A stretch of 33,602 nt of DNA, taken from NCBI GenBank assembly GCA_964601505.1, contig CAZRNR010000019.1, forward strand, positions 1 through 33,602. The letters are read 5' to 3'. The translations under genes and the position numbers were made by a program. This document shows positions 16,130 to 24,643 of this stretch, piece after piece; the first letter of the stretch is position 1; the number at the start of each line of letters is the position of its first letter. The notes beneath the pieces are model-generated. The model saw only the letters and a list, made by a program, of their open reading frames with translations. It did no database searches and was not told the origin of the DNA. The stretch is from DRWZ01 sp964601505. GTDB taxonomy: Bacteria > Calescibacteriota > Calescibacteriia > Calescibacteriales > Calescibacteriaceae.

Positions 16130-17101
16130 ATGAAATGGATGACTGGAATAGACAAAAAAAGTTTTTTTGTAATTAGTCTTGTATCAATTTTTCATTCATG
16201 TATAGTAAATGTTCCAATCGTAAGTGTTAGGGGCCCCCTTGAGGAGATAACTGTTTTGGGAGAAGGTAAAAACAAAATAGCTCTGATAAACATATCTGGG
16301 GTAATATCATGGGAAGAGAGAGAAAGTGGAATTCTAACAAAAGGAGAGCCATCAATAGTCTCAAGAATAAAAGAAGAACTTGATAAAGCAAGAACAGATG
16401 AAAGAGTAAAAGGGGTGATATTAAAAGTTGATTCACCGGGAGGGCTCATTTCGGCCTCAGAAATAATATATCAGGAGATAAAAAAATTCAAAAGCGAAAA
16501 GAATATTCCTATTGTATCATATATACCTTCTATCGGTGCTTCCGGAGCATATTACATAATTACACCATCAGACAAAATAATAGCAAGTCCCGGCTCAACA
16601 GTTGGTTCAATCGGTGTATATCTGATAAAGGTAAATATAAAGGGTTTGTCGGAGAAAATAGGAGTTGATTTTGAGGTTATAAAGGCCGGGAAACACAAGG
16701 ACGCATTGCTCTTTAACAGAGGACTTACAGATGAAGAAAGAGAAAAAATCCAGAGCAAAATAAACTACTATTACGAATCATTCAAGAAGGTAGTTGTTGA
16801 AGGAAGGGGAGAAAGGTTAAAAAGAACCATTGATGAGATAGCAGATGGAAGTGTTTTTACACCACAAGAAGCTCTTGAAATTGGACTTATAGACCAAATA
16901 GGAGATATATATTCCGCAATAGAGCAAACAGCAAAAATAGCTGGAATAAAAGATTACAGGGTAGTTATGTATATAAGGGAAGGTATGAGAATACACTCAA
17001 TATGGGAAGAAACATATTCAAAACAAAATCAACAGGACTTTATAAAGCAAATGGTGATACCTGGGATATATATGCTATACCTTTATCCTGCAGATATGTA
17101 A
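16130..17101 (+). CDS. sppA: Signal peptide peptidase SppA (S49 family serine-lysine protease)
   Basis: SppA degrades cleaved signal peptides in the inner membrane, with its active site facing outside. Residues 10-33 form a hydrophobic N-terminal anchor (SFFVISLVSIFHSC). The protease core has KVDSPGG at 99-105, the nucleophile Ser138 in IGASGAYYI and the likely catalytic Lys190 in AGKHKD, with GSTVGSIGVYL between them. At 323 aa this is the short form (as in Bacillus, working as an octamer) and not the duplicated E. coli form. The Cys at 24 has Phe-His-Ser before it, a poor lipobox. No Shine-Dalgarno site precedes ATG 16130; TATAAA nine bases upstream would give a nearly leaderless transcript, and ATG 16139 is an alternative start. 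Confidence 0.92.
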   Translation: MKWMTGIDKKSFFVISLVSIFHSCIVNVPIVSVRGPLEEITVLGEGKNKIALINISGVISWEERESGILTKGEPSIVSRIKEELDKARTDERVKGVILKVDSPGGLISASEIIYQEIKKFKSEKNIPIVSYIPSIGASGAYYIITPSDKIIASPGSTVGSIGVYLIKVNIKGLSEKIGVDFEVIKAGKHKDALLFNRGLTDEEREKIQSKINYYYESFKKVVVEGRGERLKRTIDEIADGSVFTPQEALEIGLIDQIGDIYSAIEQTAKIAGIKDYRVVMYIREGMRIHSIWEETYSKQNQQDFIKQMVIPGIYMLYLYPADM

Positions 17102-17287
17102 TCTCATGGTGAATCATCTGAAACTGTGTTATGTTCCAGGTGAGCGAAATAAAGAATACAAAACATGTGAAACAAAGAACTAAAAACTTTTTGAGAAAAG
17201 TAAAAACATAACTATAAAAAACGAGTAATAGAAAATAATCTGATAAATAACAAATTGTTAAATATAAAGAATATAATATGAGGCTTT

Positions 17288-18292
17288 ATGGATAGTAGGA
17301 TTTTTGGAGATATAAGTTTTAAAGATGCTGGTAATATTCTCCTTTCTGCTGAAAGTATAGTAATAGCTTCACATGAGGGTCCAGAAGCAGACGCTATAGG
17401 TTCATCTTTAGCACTCGGACTCATGCTCGAGAGTTTTGGTAAGAATGTTTGGATATACAATAAAGATGGGCTTGAATCAGCTAAATACCTCCCAGGATAC
17501 GAGAAAATAAAGAGGACACTACCGAACTTTATTCCTGATATATTCTGTGTAGTTGATTGTGCAACATTAGGAAGGATAGGTGAAGAAGGAGCAAAATTTG
17601 CTGTGAGGACAACTATAATGAACATAGATCACCACAGCAGTAGCCAACCTTTTGGAACATATAATCTCATAGTACCTGATGCACCTGCGTGCGGAATAGT
17701 GATATACAAAATAATTGAGAGTATGGGGTGGGAAATGAACAAAGATATAGCTACAAACCTCTATGCTGCAATAGCGAAAGATACAATGTGCTTTCTATTA
17801 CATACTGTAGATAAGGAGACCCTTACAATCGCATCCAAATTAGTTGAACAAGGTGCTGAAACATTCAGAGTTATGAAAACACTAAAATATTCAACAGAGA
17901 GAAAATTTAAACTTCTTTCTACATTTCTCTCAAGAGTTAAAACTATAGATGGAATAGCAGTATCTTATCTTCTCAAAGAAGACTATGAAAAATCATCGGC
18001 GACAAAGGATGATTCAGAGGATTTCATAGATATGTTAAGGTCACTTGATGGAGTCAAGGGAGCAATATTTTTAAGAGAAGACGAAAAGAACTTATACAAA
18101 GTCAGCATGAGATCGGACCCACAGATTGATGTCGGAAGTATCGCCTTAAAATTTGGAGGCGGAGGACACAAAAATGCCGCAGGTTTCAACATAGAGGGAA
18201 CTCCGGAAGAAATAATACCGAAAGTTCTTGATGAAATACTAAAACAGCAAAAGGCTACAGAACCTCTCACGAAAACAGAAGAAATGGGTTAG
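17288..18292 (+). CDS. nrnA: Bifunctional oligoribonuclease / pAp phosphatase, DHH-DHHA1 family (NrnA-like)
   Basis: NrnA-type enzymes hydrolyse very short RNA oligomers and 3'-phosphoadenosine 5'-phosphate with manganese. The DHH domain shows SHEGPEADAIGSS near 29-41, a metal Asp in CVVDCATLGRIG, and the signature IDHHSSS near 117-123. The C-terminal DHHA1 domain ends with the substrate loop KFGGGGHKNAAGF. At 334 aa the length is normal. A GAGG at 17280-17283 lies four bases before ATG 17288. The 3' end overlaps the convergent metallohydrolase by 26 bases. Related DHH proteins (RecJ-like, GdpP-like) are larger or have extra domains, so the NrnA assignment is solid at family level. Confidence 0.92.
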   Translation: MDSRIFGDISFKDAGNILLSAESIVIASHEGPEADAIGSSLALGLMLESFGKNVWIYNKDGLESAKYLPGYEKIKRTLPNFIPDIFCVVDCATLGRIGEEGAKFAVRTTIMNIDHHSSSQPFGTYNLIVPDAPACGIVIYKIIESMGWEMNKDIATNLYAAIAKDTMCFLLHTVDKETLTIASKLVEQGAETFRVMKTLKYSTERKFKLLSTFLSRVKTIDGIAVSYLLKEDYEKSSATKDDSEDFIDMLRSLDGVKGAIFLREDEKNLYKVSMRSDPQIDVGSIALKFGGGGHKNAAGFNIEGTPEEIIPKVLDEILKQQKATEPLTKTEEMG

Positions 18293-18914
18293 AAATTTTT
18301 TCTCTCCCCACGGTAGTAGTCGGACCGTGCCCTGGATAAACAATTGTCTCGGGAGGCAAAACAAGAAGTTTTGTTTTTATACCGTAGATAAGTTGGTTAT
18401 AATTTCCCCCGGGAAGATCCGTTCTTCCGATGCTTCCCGCAAAGAGGATATCTCCAGTAAAAAGGTGCTTCTCCGAATCATCGGAAATAAAAAATGACAA
18501 ACCCCCAGGCGAATGTCCTGGGACATGGATAACTTTTATTCTTAAGCCTGCAAAATCTAATTCCTGACTATCTTCTAAAAAACCTGAAGGTTCAGGAGGT
18601 TCTTCTATAACATACCCAAAATATCTTGCCATAGATGGAGCAAGCTCGAGCAGGAAAAGATCACCCCTATGCATAAGTATCTTCGTTTGGTTCTTTGAAA
18701 AAACATCCCAAAGCTTTCTCAAAGCACCGACATGATCAACGTGCGCATGCGTAAGCAAAATGTATTTTATATCAAGACCACTACAAGCAGAAAGAATCTC
18801 CTCAGCATCATCTCCCGGATCTATTACCAAACCTTCGTTCCCAAAAGAGACAACATAACAGTTCTCCTGAAATAATCCCGTAACTATAGTCTTTATCTTC
18901 AGCTTCTCCTCCAT
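18267..18914 (-). CDS. MBL-fold metallohydrolase, glyoxalase II-like
   Basis: This cytoplasmic two-metal hydrolase has every ligand of the glyoxalase II type: His56, His58, Asp60 and His61 (THAHVDH), His134 (VPGHSPGG), Asp155 (FTGDILF) and His196 (VYPGHGPTT). FAGSIGRTDLPGG after the Asp is typical of the YcbL-like subgroup, which lacks the C-terminal glutathione-binding domain of true GloB. The length of 215 aa fits that subgroup. The substrate is a thioester or similar but cannot be told from sequence. It is the last gene of the minus run from 24427 and overlaps the nrnA-like gene tail to tail by 26 bases; hisH is 57 bases upstream. Confidence 0.9.
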   Translation of the reverse strand: MEEKLKIKTIVTGLFQENCYVVSFGNEGLVIDPGDDAEEILSACSGLDIKYILLTHAHVDHVGALRKLWDVFSKNQTKILMHRGDLFLLELAPSMARYFGYVIEEPPEPSGFLEDSQELDFAGLRIKVIHVPGHSPGGLSFFISDDSEKHLFTGDILFAGSIGRTDLPGGNYNQLIYGIKTKLLVLPPETIVYPGHGPTTTVGREKISNPFLLFS

Positions 18915-18971
18915 TGAAAATAAATAATTATCAATTTATCCAATAAAATACAAACCTCAAAAAAAGAGATG

Positions 18972-19589
18972 TCATAGATCTAAAAAATTCCGGATTATAA
19001 CAAGGCCATTCATTCCACTCTTCTCTGGATGAAATTGAACACCGTATATATTGCCTTTACTTATAGCTGCTGGATATCTTATCCCTGAGCAGAAATCAGA
19101 AGATACAAATGAAGGATCGTAAGGTTCAACATAATAAGAATGTATGTAATAAAAATATTCTTTCTGTTTAAGGCCACGGAAAATCTCACAATCTCTTAAT
19201 TCTGTTTCACCCCAACCAATATTTGGAACTCTTATAGATTTATCTAAATTAGAAAGATGTCTAACTTTGCCTTCTATCAAGGATAATCCAGAATATCCTG
19301 GACTTTCTTCAGAAGAATCAAAAAGAAGTTGCATCCCCAGGCATATTCCAAGAAAAAATTTCTGCTTATTCTGGATCTCTTCAATGAGAATATCAAAGAG
19401 ATTTCTTTCCTTTAGGTTCTGAACCCCTTTTCCGAAAGATCCGACACCGGGCAAAACTATCTTATCTGCTTTAGTATTAGGATCAGATGATATAATAGGA
19501 TCTAGGCCGAAATACGCAAACGCACCGTAAACGCTCTGCAAGTTTCCCAGACCATAATCAACTATCCATATTTTCTGCTTCTTTATCAT
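18972..19589 (-). CDS. hisH: Imidazole glycerol phosphate synthase glutaminase subunit HisH (or paralogue)
   Basis: This class I glutamine amidotransferase supplies ammonia to HisF. From ATG 19589 it is 205 aa, the normal length. Visible are WIVDYGLGNLQSVYGAF at the start, LPGVGSFGKG, the nucleophile Cys in FLGICLGMQLLF, the VPNIGWGE motif, IHSYYVEP, and the catalytic His-Glu in GVQFHPEKSG. I chose ATG 19589 because it overlaps the previous gene's stop as TAATG, a classic coupling arrangement; the GTG six codons upstream is less likely. No hisF or hisA is present. HisH-like paralogues also serve surface-sugar amidation (WbuY type), and the coupling to a methyltransferase leaves that open, so the histidine role is likely but not certain. 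Confidence 0.88.
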   Translation of the reverse strand: MIKKQKIWIVDYGLGNLQSVYGAFAYFGLDPIISSDPNTKADKIVLPGVGSFGKGVQNLKERNLFDILIEEIQNKQKFFLGICLGMQLLFDSSEESPGYSGLSLIEGKVRHLSNLDKSIRVPNIGWGETELRDCEIFRGLKQKEYFYYIHSYYVEPYDPSFVSSDFCSGIRYPAAISKGNIYGVQFHPEKSGMNGLVIIRNFLDL

Positions 19590-20374
19590 TAGAGCTTTTT
19601 CAGGCACAAAAAAGCTGTTCCAAAGCCCATTTCTTTCATATATCTATCATAAATTCTCTCTCCATAAAGGTATTTTTGATCTTTTATCTCAAATCCCTCA
19701 ATTTTCTTTCCGATATAATCGATATCAAAAGCACGGTGTGCATTAAAATATATTTTATCTTCCGAATCAACATGAAAAGAAAAGATAAGAATTCCTCCCT
19801 TTTTAACCACTCTTTTCATATCTGAAAGAGCTTTTTCAGTTCCATAAGGATCAATCTCATCACCGTACCTACCAAGTCCGATGTGCTCAACAACACACAA
19901 AGATGAAAGGAAGTCAATGGAGTTATCCTTAAACGGGAGAGATTTTATATCACCCTTTATATACTCAAGACCTCTAACCTTGATAGTCGGAGGACGAATA
20001 TCTACGAAAAAAACTTTTACAAACTGAGATATTATTCCTAAAAATGTTATAGGTGAACCAATATCAACAATATATTTGGGTTTCAAATTGAATATATGCT
20101 TTGCCGCCCAGGAATTTTGGAAAAAATAAATAGGTTCAACAGGGGTATAAGCTATCTTGTCAAACAAGCAAGGATAAAGTTCCATTTTATTTATGGTTTT
20201 CAAACTCCCTTCCGCACGCACATAACTTAACAGAGATAAGAAATATTCACTATAAAGTTTCAAAGCCTTCCTGACATCAAATCTGAAAAACTCAAGACCC
20301 GTATAAAGGAGCCTTTTTAATGATCTTCTAAAAGACTTTATTAATTTTTTATCTCCCAAAATCTCAGCTATCAA
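19589..20374 (-). CDS. Class I SAM-dependent methyltransferase, DUF268-like
   Basis: A Rossmann-type methyltransferase domain covers residues from about 85 to the end: motif I YIVDIGSP, the second-strand acidic FFVDIRPP, motif III-like KGDIKSLPFKDNSIDFLSSLCVVEHIG, then GGILIFSFHV. This pattern matches DUF268/type 11 methyltransferases, which often lie in polysaccharide gene clusters. The N-terminal ~80 residues are basic and helical (SFRRSLKRLLYTGLEFF) and could bind membrane or an acceptor. The start is a TTG inside the end of the MaoC-type gene (11-base overlap); another TTG six codons on is possible. The stop overlaps the hisH start by one base. The acceptor is unknown. Confidence 0.8.
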   Translation of the reverse strand: MIAEILGDKKLIKSFRRSLKRLLYTGLEFFRFDVRKALKLYSEYFLSLLSYVRAEGSLKTINKMELYPCLFDKIAYTPVEPIYFFQNSWAAKHIFNLKPKYIVDIGSPITFLGIISQFVKVFFVDIRPPTIKVRGLEYIKGDIKSLPFKDNSIDFLSSLCVVEHIGLGRYGDEIDPYGTEKALSDMKRVVKKGGILIFSFHVDSEDKIYFNAHRAFDIDYIGKKIEGFEIKDQKYLYGERIYDRYMKEMGFGTAFLCLKKL

Positions 20375-21206
20375 TTTCTAAAAATGCGTTCTTCAGGACT
20401 TCTTCACCATTATCATTTAGGGCTACAACATCTATTCTTCTTTTACCGAGCTCCGATTTTTCTTTGCTATCATATCCGATAAAGGTCAAAGTTTGTTCCG
20501 GTAGAACAGGTCTAGAAAATCTAACACGGACCCTTTTAACTTTTGAAGCATCTCCTCCAAGAACGTTATCTACAACTGATTTTACTGCAAAAGCCATAGT
20601 GCACATACCATGAAGTATTATTGTTGGAAACCCCATAGCTCTTGCAAAGTTCTCATCTGTGTGTATAGGGAACCTATCACCAGAACCCTCAGCATACTTT
20701 ATAGGTTGATCCTTTGCAACTTTTATTTTCCATTCATATATTTTCTGACCATATTCTTTATTTTCCTCTGGTTCTTTTTTCTTATCACCTTTCTTCTCAC
20801 CTCTGACAAAATATATATGATAGCCCTCACCTATCTTTTGACCCGATTTATCATCAAATTGTTCTGCCTTCGCTATAAAAAGTGTACCCGTTTCCTTTTC
20901 CTGCCTTCCCAAAAACTTCGGAATTATCTTTATTCTATCTCCAGCCTTTATAAGTCTGAATATCCGAGAATCTTGCTCACCATGAACGACTCTTGAAGGA
21001 TTAACTCCCTGGTTTATTTCATCGTCAAACAAAATCTTACCTGTGAAAGGGATAGATAAAGCAGTAGCATAAAGTGGTGGAGCAACAACACCGTTTTTTG
21101 TGAAAAAAGGATTATCCTCACTTATTCCTTCCATGTATTTCTTTATAGCCTCCGCGGAAACTTCAACAAACTCCGGTTGGTATTCTTTTATAACCTTTTC
21201 TTCCAT
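20364..21206 (-). CDS. MaoC-family hydratase/dehydratase with two hot-dog domains
   Basis: This is a hydratase 2-type enzyme acting on enoyl-CoA or hydroxyacyl-CoA. The N-terminal half (about 1-135) resembles the FAS1-like MaoC region (NPFFTKNGVVAPPLYATAL). The C-terminal half (about 160-280) has the catalytic pattern Asp177-x4-His182 in GSGDRFPIHTDENFARAMGF, followed by ILHGMCTMAF and RVRFSRPVLPEQTL, as in R-specific hydratases. The two halves are joined by a Lys/Glu-rich linker (about 136-158). A fused double hot-dog of 280 aa is a usual form. It could belong to fatty acid breakdown together with the acyl-CoA dehydrogenase-like gene at 30009, but that link is inferred. No Shine-Dalgarno site is visible. 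Confidence 0.85.
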   Translation of the reverse strand: MEEKVIKEYQPEFVEVSAEAIKKYMEGISEDNPFFTKNGVVAPPLYATALSIPFTGKILFDDEINQGVNPSRVVHGEQDSRIFRLIKAGDRIKIIPKFLGRQEKETGTLFIAKAEQFDDKSGQKIGEGYHIYFVRGEKKGDKKKEPEENKEYGQKIYEWKIKVAKDQPIKYAEGSGDRFPIHTDENFARAMGFPTIILHGMCTMAFAVKSVVDNVLGGDASKVKRVRVRFSRPVLPEQTLTFIGYDSKEKSELGKRRIDVVALNDNGEEVLKNAFLEIDS

Positions 21207-21278
21207 AATATCAAAAAATAGAAGATATTGCTAACCTTACAACTTTATCAAGAAGTTTTCAAAGAATTCCTTCAGAGA

Positions 21279-21992
21279 CTAATGGATTAGGAATGATAGA
21301 GCGATAACAAATATTGAGCCAAGAACAAAAGAAACAAAATCTTTGCCTGAGTTTAGCGCAGGAATGAAATCGTGTATTGCAACATATATAAGTATTCCAG
21401 CAGCTACGGGAGAAAAAATCTCGGAAATGCTAAATAAAGATATACCCAAAAAAGATATCAGCGTTCCAAATACATTTGAAAGAGAAACTATAACTATACG
21501 AACGACGGATCTTAATTTCTCTTGGGAAGAAAAAGAGACAAAAAGAATAAAACCATCTATGAACTTGTGTGCGATGATAGGAACAAGGGCAAATAAAAAT
21601 TTTTCAGATGTCAAAAGGAAACCACCAAGAAAAAATCCATCTAAAAAATAATGAAAAGCTAGAGCTATGGAGAAATCAAGGCGAAAAGGATCTTCACACT
21701 GCCAACAAGAAAGCTCTCCAGCTGTAAAATGCTCCCCTTTGAAAAATTTCATCTTATCAAAAATGAGCGAGATAACTAATCCACCAAAGACAAGAATAGA
21801 TGATATACTTCCCGAATTTTCATATACTTCCGGGAGAATCCTAGTTATGACATACGAAATAATTACACCTGAGCCGAAGCCAAGAATCAATTTACTTTTA
21901 GGCTTGAAAAAATATATTAAAAGAGAAGAAGAAGCAACAGGAATAGAAAAAAGTATCATTGAGACGACCAAAAATTTATTTATATCTACCAT
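21279..21992 (-). CDS. ZIP family metal transporter
   Basis: This inner-membrane protein of about eight helices is predicted to take up zinc or another divalent metal. Helix 4 has HYFLDGFFLGG (His114, Asp118) and helix 5 has AHKFIDGF (His142, Asp146), the paired metal-site motifs of ZIP proteins; bacterial members usually have HN..DG and HE..EG, so both sites are slightly varied. The loop before helix 4 contains a His and a Cys-x-x-Cys (LSCWQCED near 95-101), which may bind metal. Length (237 aa) is typical for short bacterial ZIPs. It sits 42 bases after proA and 72 before the MaoC-type gene. The metal cannot be told from sequence. Confidence 0.86.
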   Translation of the reverse strand: MVDINKFLVVSMILFSIPVASSSLLIYFFKPKSKLILGFGSGVIISYVITRILPEVYENSGSISSILVFGGLVISLIFDKMKFFKGEHFTAGELSCWQCEDPFRLDFSIALAFHYFLDGFFLGGFLLTSEKFLFALVPIIAHKFIDGFILFVSFSSQEKLRSVVRIVIVSLSNVFGTLISFLGISLFSISEIFSPVAAGILIYVAIHDFIPALNSGKDFVSFVLGSIFVIALSFLIH

Positions 21993-22034
21993 ATGAATTT
22001 CATACCTGTGAAAAATTACACTTAGATGAAAGCT

Positions 22035-23279
22035 TCATGTTCTGACATGTCCATCGCCAAAAACGACCCACTTGAGAGTAGTAAGTCCCTCAAGTCCCAT
22101 AGGCCCATAAGCATGGAGCTTTGTCGTAGATATTCCAACTTCTGCTCCAAGACCATATTCATAACCATCTGAAAAGCGAGTTGAAGCGTTAACCATAACA
22201 GAAGAAGAGTCAACTTCTCTTATGAACTTCATGGCGTTGGTATAGTTCTCTGTAACGATAGCATCTGTATGAGAAGAGCCATATTTTTTTATATGTTCTA
22301 TAGCTTGATCAATGTTATCAACAACTCTGACCGCAAGTATCAAATCAAGGTATTCAGCATACCAATCATCTTCGGTTGCGGGCTTCGCCCAGCTGATATA
22401 TTTCCTTGTTATATCGCAACCTCTTATCTCAACTCGGTGCTCCTTGTAAATATCTCCCATCTTTGGTAGAAACTTTTCCGCTATGTTTTTGTGAACAAGC
22501 AAAGTTTCCATAGCATTGCACACAGAAGGTCTTTGAACTTTTGCATTCAAAGATATATCAATAGCTTTCTTAATATCAGCATACTCATCAACAAAAACAT
22601 GACAGACACCCTTGAAGTGCTTTAATACCGGAACCCTCGAGTTTTCTGTAACAAATCTAATAAGCTCCTCCCCACCACGAGGTATCAGAAGGTCTAAAAT
22701 ATCATCCAACTTCAACATCTGATGTATCATCTCACGAGAAGTATCTTCTATGAAACCGATTATATCAGGAGAGATTCCTTCCGAAGATATAACTTCCCTT
22801 ATTATCTTTGTAAGGATAGTATTTGAATTTATAGCTTCAGAGCCCCCACGCAAAACAACTGAATTTGATGATTTTATACATAGGGCAGATATATCAATCG
22901 TAACATTTGGGCGCGCTTCATATATTACTCCTATGACCCCAAGCGGAATCCTCATTCTGCCCACAAGAAGTCCGTTAGGTCTTCTTCTCATCTCTACAAT
23001 CTGACCTATTGGATCCGGTAAAGAAGCTACTTCCTCAACAGACCTGACCATAGCACTTATTCTTTTCTCATCAAGCTTAAGTCGATCTATCAAAGCTGCG
23101 CTCAGGCCCTTCTGTTTAGCTCTTTCAACATCTTTTGAGTTCTCCTCTATTATCTCGCTTCTCCTTTCCAATAGGGCTTCTCCAATCTTCATAAGAATTT
23201 TATTTTTCTTATCCGTTGAAGCTGCTGAAATCTCCCTCTGCGCCTTTTTGGCTCTCTCCGCTATTTCTCTCACCACCAT
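22035..23279 (-). CDS. proA: Glutamate-5-semialdehyde dehydrogenase (gamma-glutamyl phosphate reductase)
   Basis: ProA reduces gamma-glutamyl phosphate to glutamate semialdehyde with NADPH in proline biosynthesis. The aldehyde dehydrogenase-like fold is clear: PLGVIGVIYEARPNVTIDISALCIKSSN, LRGGSEAINSN, and the catalytic Cys in RPSVCNAMETLLVHK. The C-terminal VNASTRFSDGYEYGLGAEVGISTTKLHAYGPMGLEGLTT is diagnostic. I take ATG 23279 (MVVREIAERAKKAQ), giving 414 aa, the family length; the frame stays open 43 codons upstream, but that part (many Phe, Tyr and Ile) does not look like ProA. proB is not adjacent. It may be cotranscribed with the ZIP gene that follows after 42 bases. Confidence 0.95.
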   Translation of the reverse strand: MVVREIAERAKKAQREISAASTDKKNKILMKIGEALLERRSEIIEENSKDVERAKQKGLSAALIDRLKLDEKRISAMVRSVEEVASLPDPIGQIVEMRRRPNGLLVGRMRIPLGVIGVIYEARPNVTIDISALCIKSSNSVVLRGGSEAINSNTILTKIIREVISSEGISPDIIGFIEDTSREMIHQMLKLDDILDLLIPRGGEELIRFVTENSRVPVLKHFKGVCHVFVDEYADIKKAIDISLNAKVQRPSVCNAMETLLVHKNIAEKFLPKMGDIYKEHRVEIRGCDITRKYISWAKPATEDDWYAEYLDLILAVRVVDNIDQAIEHIKKYGSSHTDAIVTENYTNAMKFIREVDSSSVMVNASTRFSDGYEYGLGAEVGISTTKLHAYGPMGLEGLTTLKWVVFGDGHVRT

Positions 23280-23485
23280 AACGACAAAATTAAAAGAGAA
23301 AAAACAAAAGTTGGTTAATTTTTGAAACTCATGGATCCAAAATAATTCTTTTATTTTCATTGAATCATACAAATAATAGAATTGTTGTTTTATAATAATT
23401 TGTTGCAAGTTTATAAATTATCCAATCGGAAACCATTTAGAAAATTACTGTCATGTAAATCCTCACGGCGCTAATTCAGAAAAAA

Positions 23486-24427
23486 TCAAACAATAAACCT
23501 TACTACAGGACCAGTTCTCAAAACCAAATCTTTTGCTGAGTATATATCACCATCTATAGTGAAATCTTTTTCGGAGTCAAAAGAGATTTTGATCTCATCT
23601 AAAACTACATTCAGGGAATTTGGAGGCAGAACACCGAAATATATAAGAGGCAAAAAAAATACAAGAAATAAGGGAAACAAAGATGTTGCTATAAGATTGA
23701 ATCCAGAAGAACATTTCGGAGCTTTCGGGAAAGTGGAAAAATTCAAACCAAAAGAATGCACTGTGCTTGCACCGATCAGATAAAAATCCTTCTCAATAGA
23801 AAAATCCTTTGAAATTAATCTGACTTTTTCTGACTTAAATTTTTTGATAATGTCTTTATCCATAAGTAATACGCCTCTGACATATTTTGAAACAGTTCTA
23901 ACAGCCGTCTTCGGACCGGTTTCACCATAGGAGTAATAATCTCTCAAAAAGGTTGCAGGCAGAATAGCTCCAAATAAAAAACCGTATTTTCTTTCATCGC
24001 CAAAGCAAATCTCAATAGAGGGACGAGGGATAAAAATAAATCTACCATCTCGCAAATAATCTGACACCTTCTTGATAAGTTTCACCCTATCCGGGACTCT
24101 CAAACATTTCTCAACCGTGCACATAGATCCACCGTAAATATGAGCTAGCATAGGAATCTCCTTCCCTCGAGTCATAATCTCTGTCAGAAAATGATGAGTT
24201 GTTCCATCTCCACCCCTTATAAACACTACGTCATCTCTGACAAAATCAAAATTCAATTCATCGTCAGGAAGAACATATATTCTTTCAAATTCTATTCTAT
24301 AATCTCTTGCAAGTGAAAGGACATCCTGAACACTATCTTGTCTTGACCTGCCTGCAAGCTTGTTAAAGACAAGAAAAAATCTCCGCGGTTTGAATACACC
24401 CCAGTCAGCTCTATAGTTGTGAAACAT
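23486..24427 (-). CDS. Diacylglycerol/lipid kinase-like protein (DagK catalytic domain)
   Basis: This 313-aa protein has the lipid-kinase fold of YegS/DgkB and sphingosine kinases. It begins with FFLVFNKLAGRSR (the family's 'NP.aG' strand-loop, here NKLAG), then the nucleotide loop IRGGDGTTHHFL with GGDGT at 72-76. YGGSMCTVEKCLRVP replaces the usual 'GTgNdfar' motif, and the two-layer C-terminal domain includes GETGPKTAVRTVSKYVRG and ends FTIDGDIYSAKDL. It would phosphorylate a lipid at the inner membrane. The altered third motif makes the substrate uncertain. It is the first gene of the minus run and is 206 bases from proA, so it may have a separate promoter. Confidence 0.82.
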   Translation of the reverse strand: MFHNYRADWGVFKPRRFFLVFNKLAGRSRQDSVQDVLSLARDYRIEFERIYVLPDDELNFDFVRDDVVFIRGGDGTTHHFLTEIMTRGKEIPMLAHIYGGSMCTVEKCLRVPDRVKLIKKVSDYLRDGRFIFIPRPSIEICFGDERKYGFLFGAILPATFLRDYYSYGETGPKTAVRTVSKYVRGVLLMDKDIIKKFKSEKVRLISKDFSIEKDFYLIGASTVHSFGLNFSTFPKAPKCSSGFNLIATSLFPLFLVFFLPLIYFGVLPPNSLNVVLDEIKISFDSEKDFTIDGDIYSAKDLVLRTGPVVRFIV

Positions 24428-24643
24428 AAAATCTTGAATGAATGTATTGTTTATGGAATAAAATATTTAAAACCCTGAAAAATAAATCACAAAATATTTC
24501 ATAATCACCAATTTTCCATATCTCCTTTTGTCATCTCTTCCAAACAGTTTTTCTTTTGCCCTGTTGCTAAAGCTATTTTTCGGAAAAAATTCAGAAGAAG
24601 CTTCTGAGAAAAATTGCGCTTCATAAAAAAGAAAAATTTATTT
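24428..24643. other. Non-coding stretch upstream of the lipid kinase gene
   Basis: I see no convincing gene here. It lies between the lipid kinase start and the stop of the decayed Rpn-type gene, and must hold the promoter of the minus run. A 39-codon minus-strand frame (24505-24624) has no recognisable content. Confidence 0.4.

Noticed and set aside
23280..23408. 43-codon N-terminal extension of ProA
   Set aside because: ProA homology starts at MVVREIAER; the extension is Phe/Tyr/Ile-rich and unlike the family.
24505..24624. 39-codon minus-strand frame between the lipid kinase gene and the decayed gene
   Set aside because: Short, without a ribosome site or recognisable content; it may be random open sequence.
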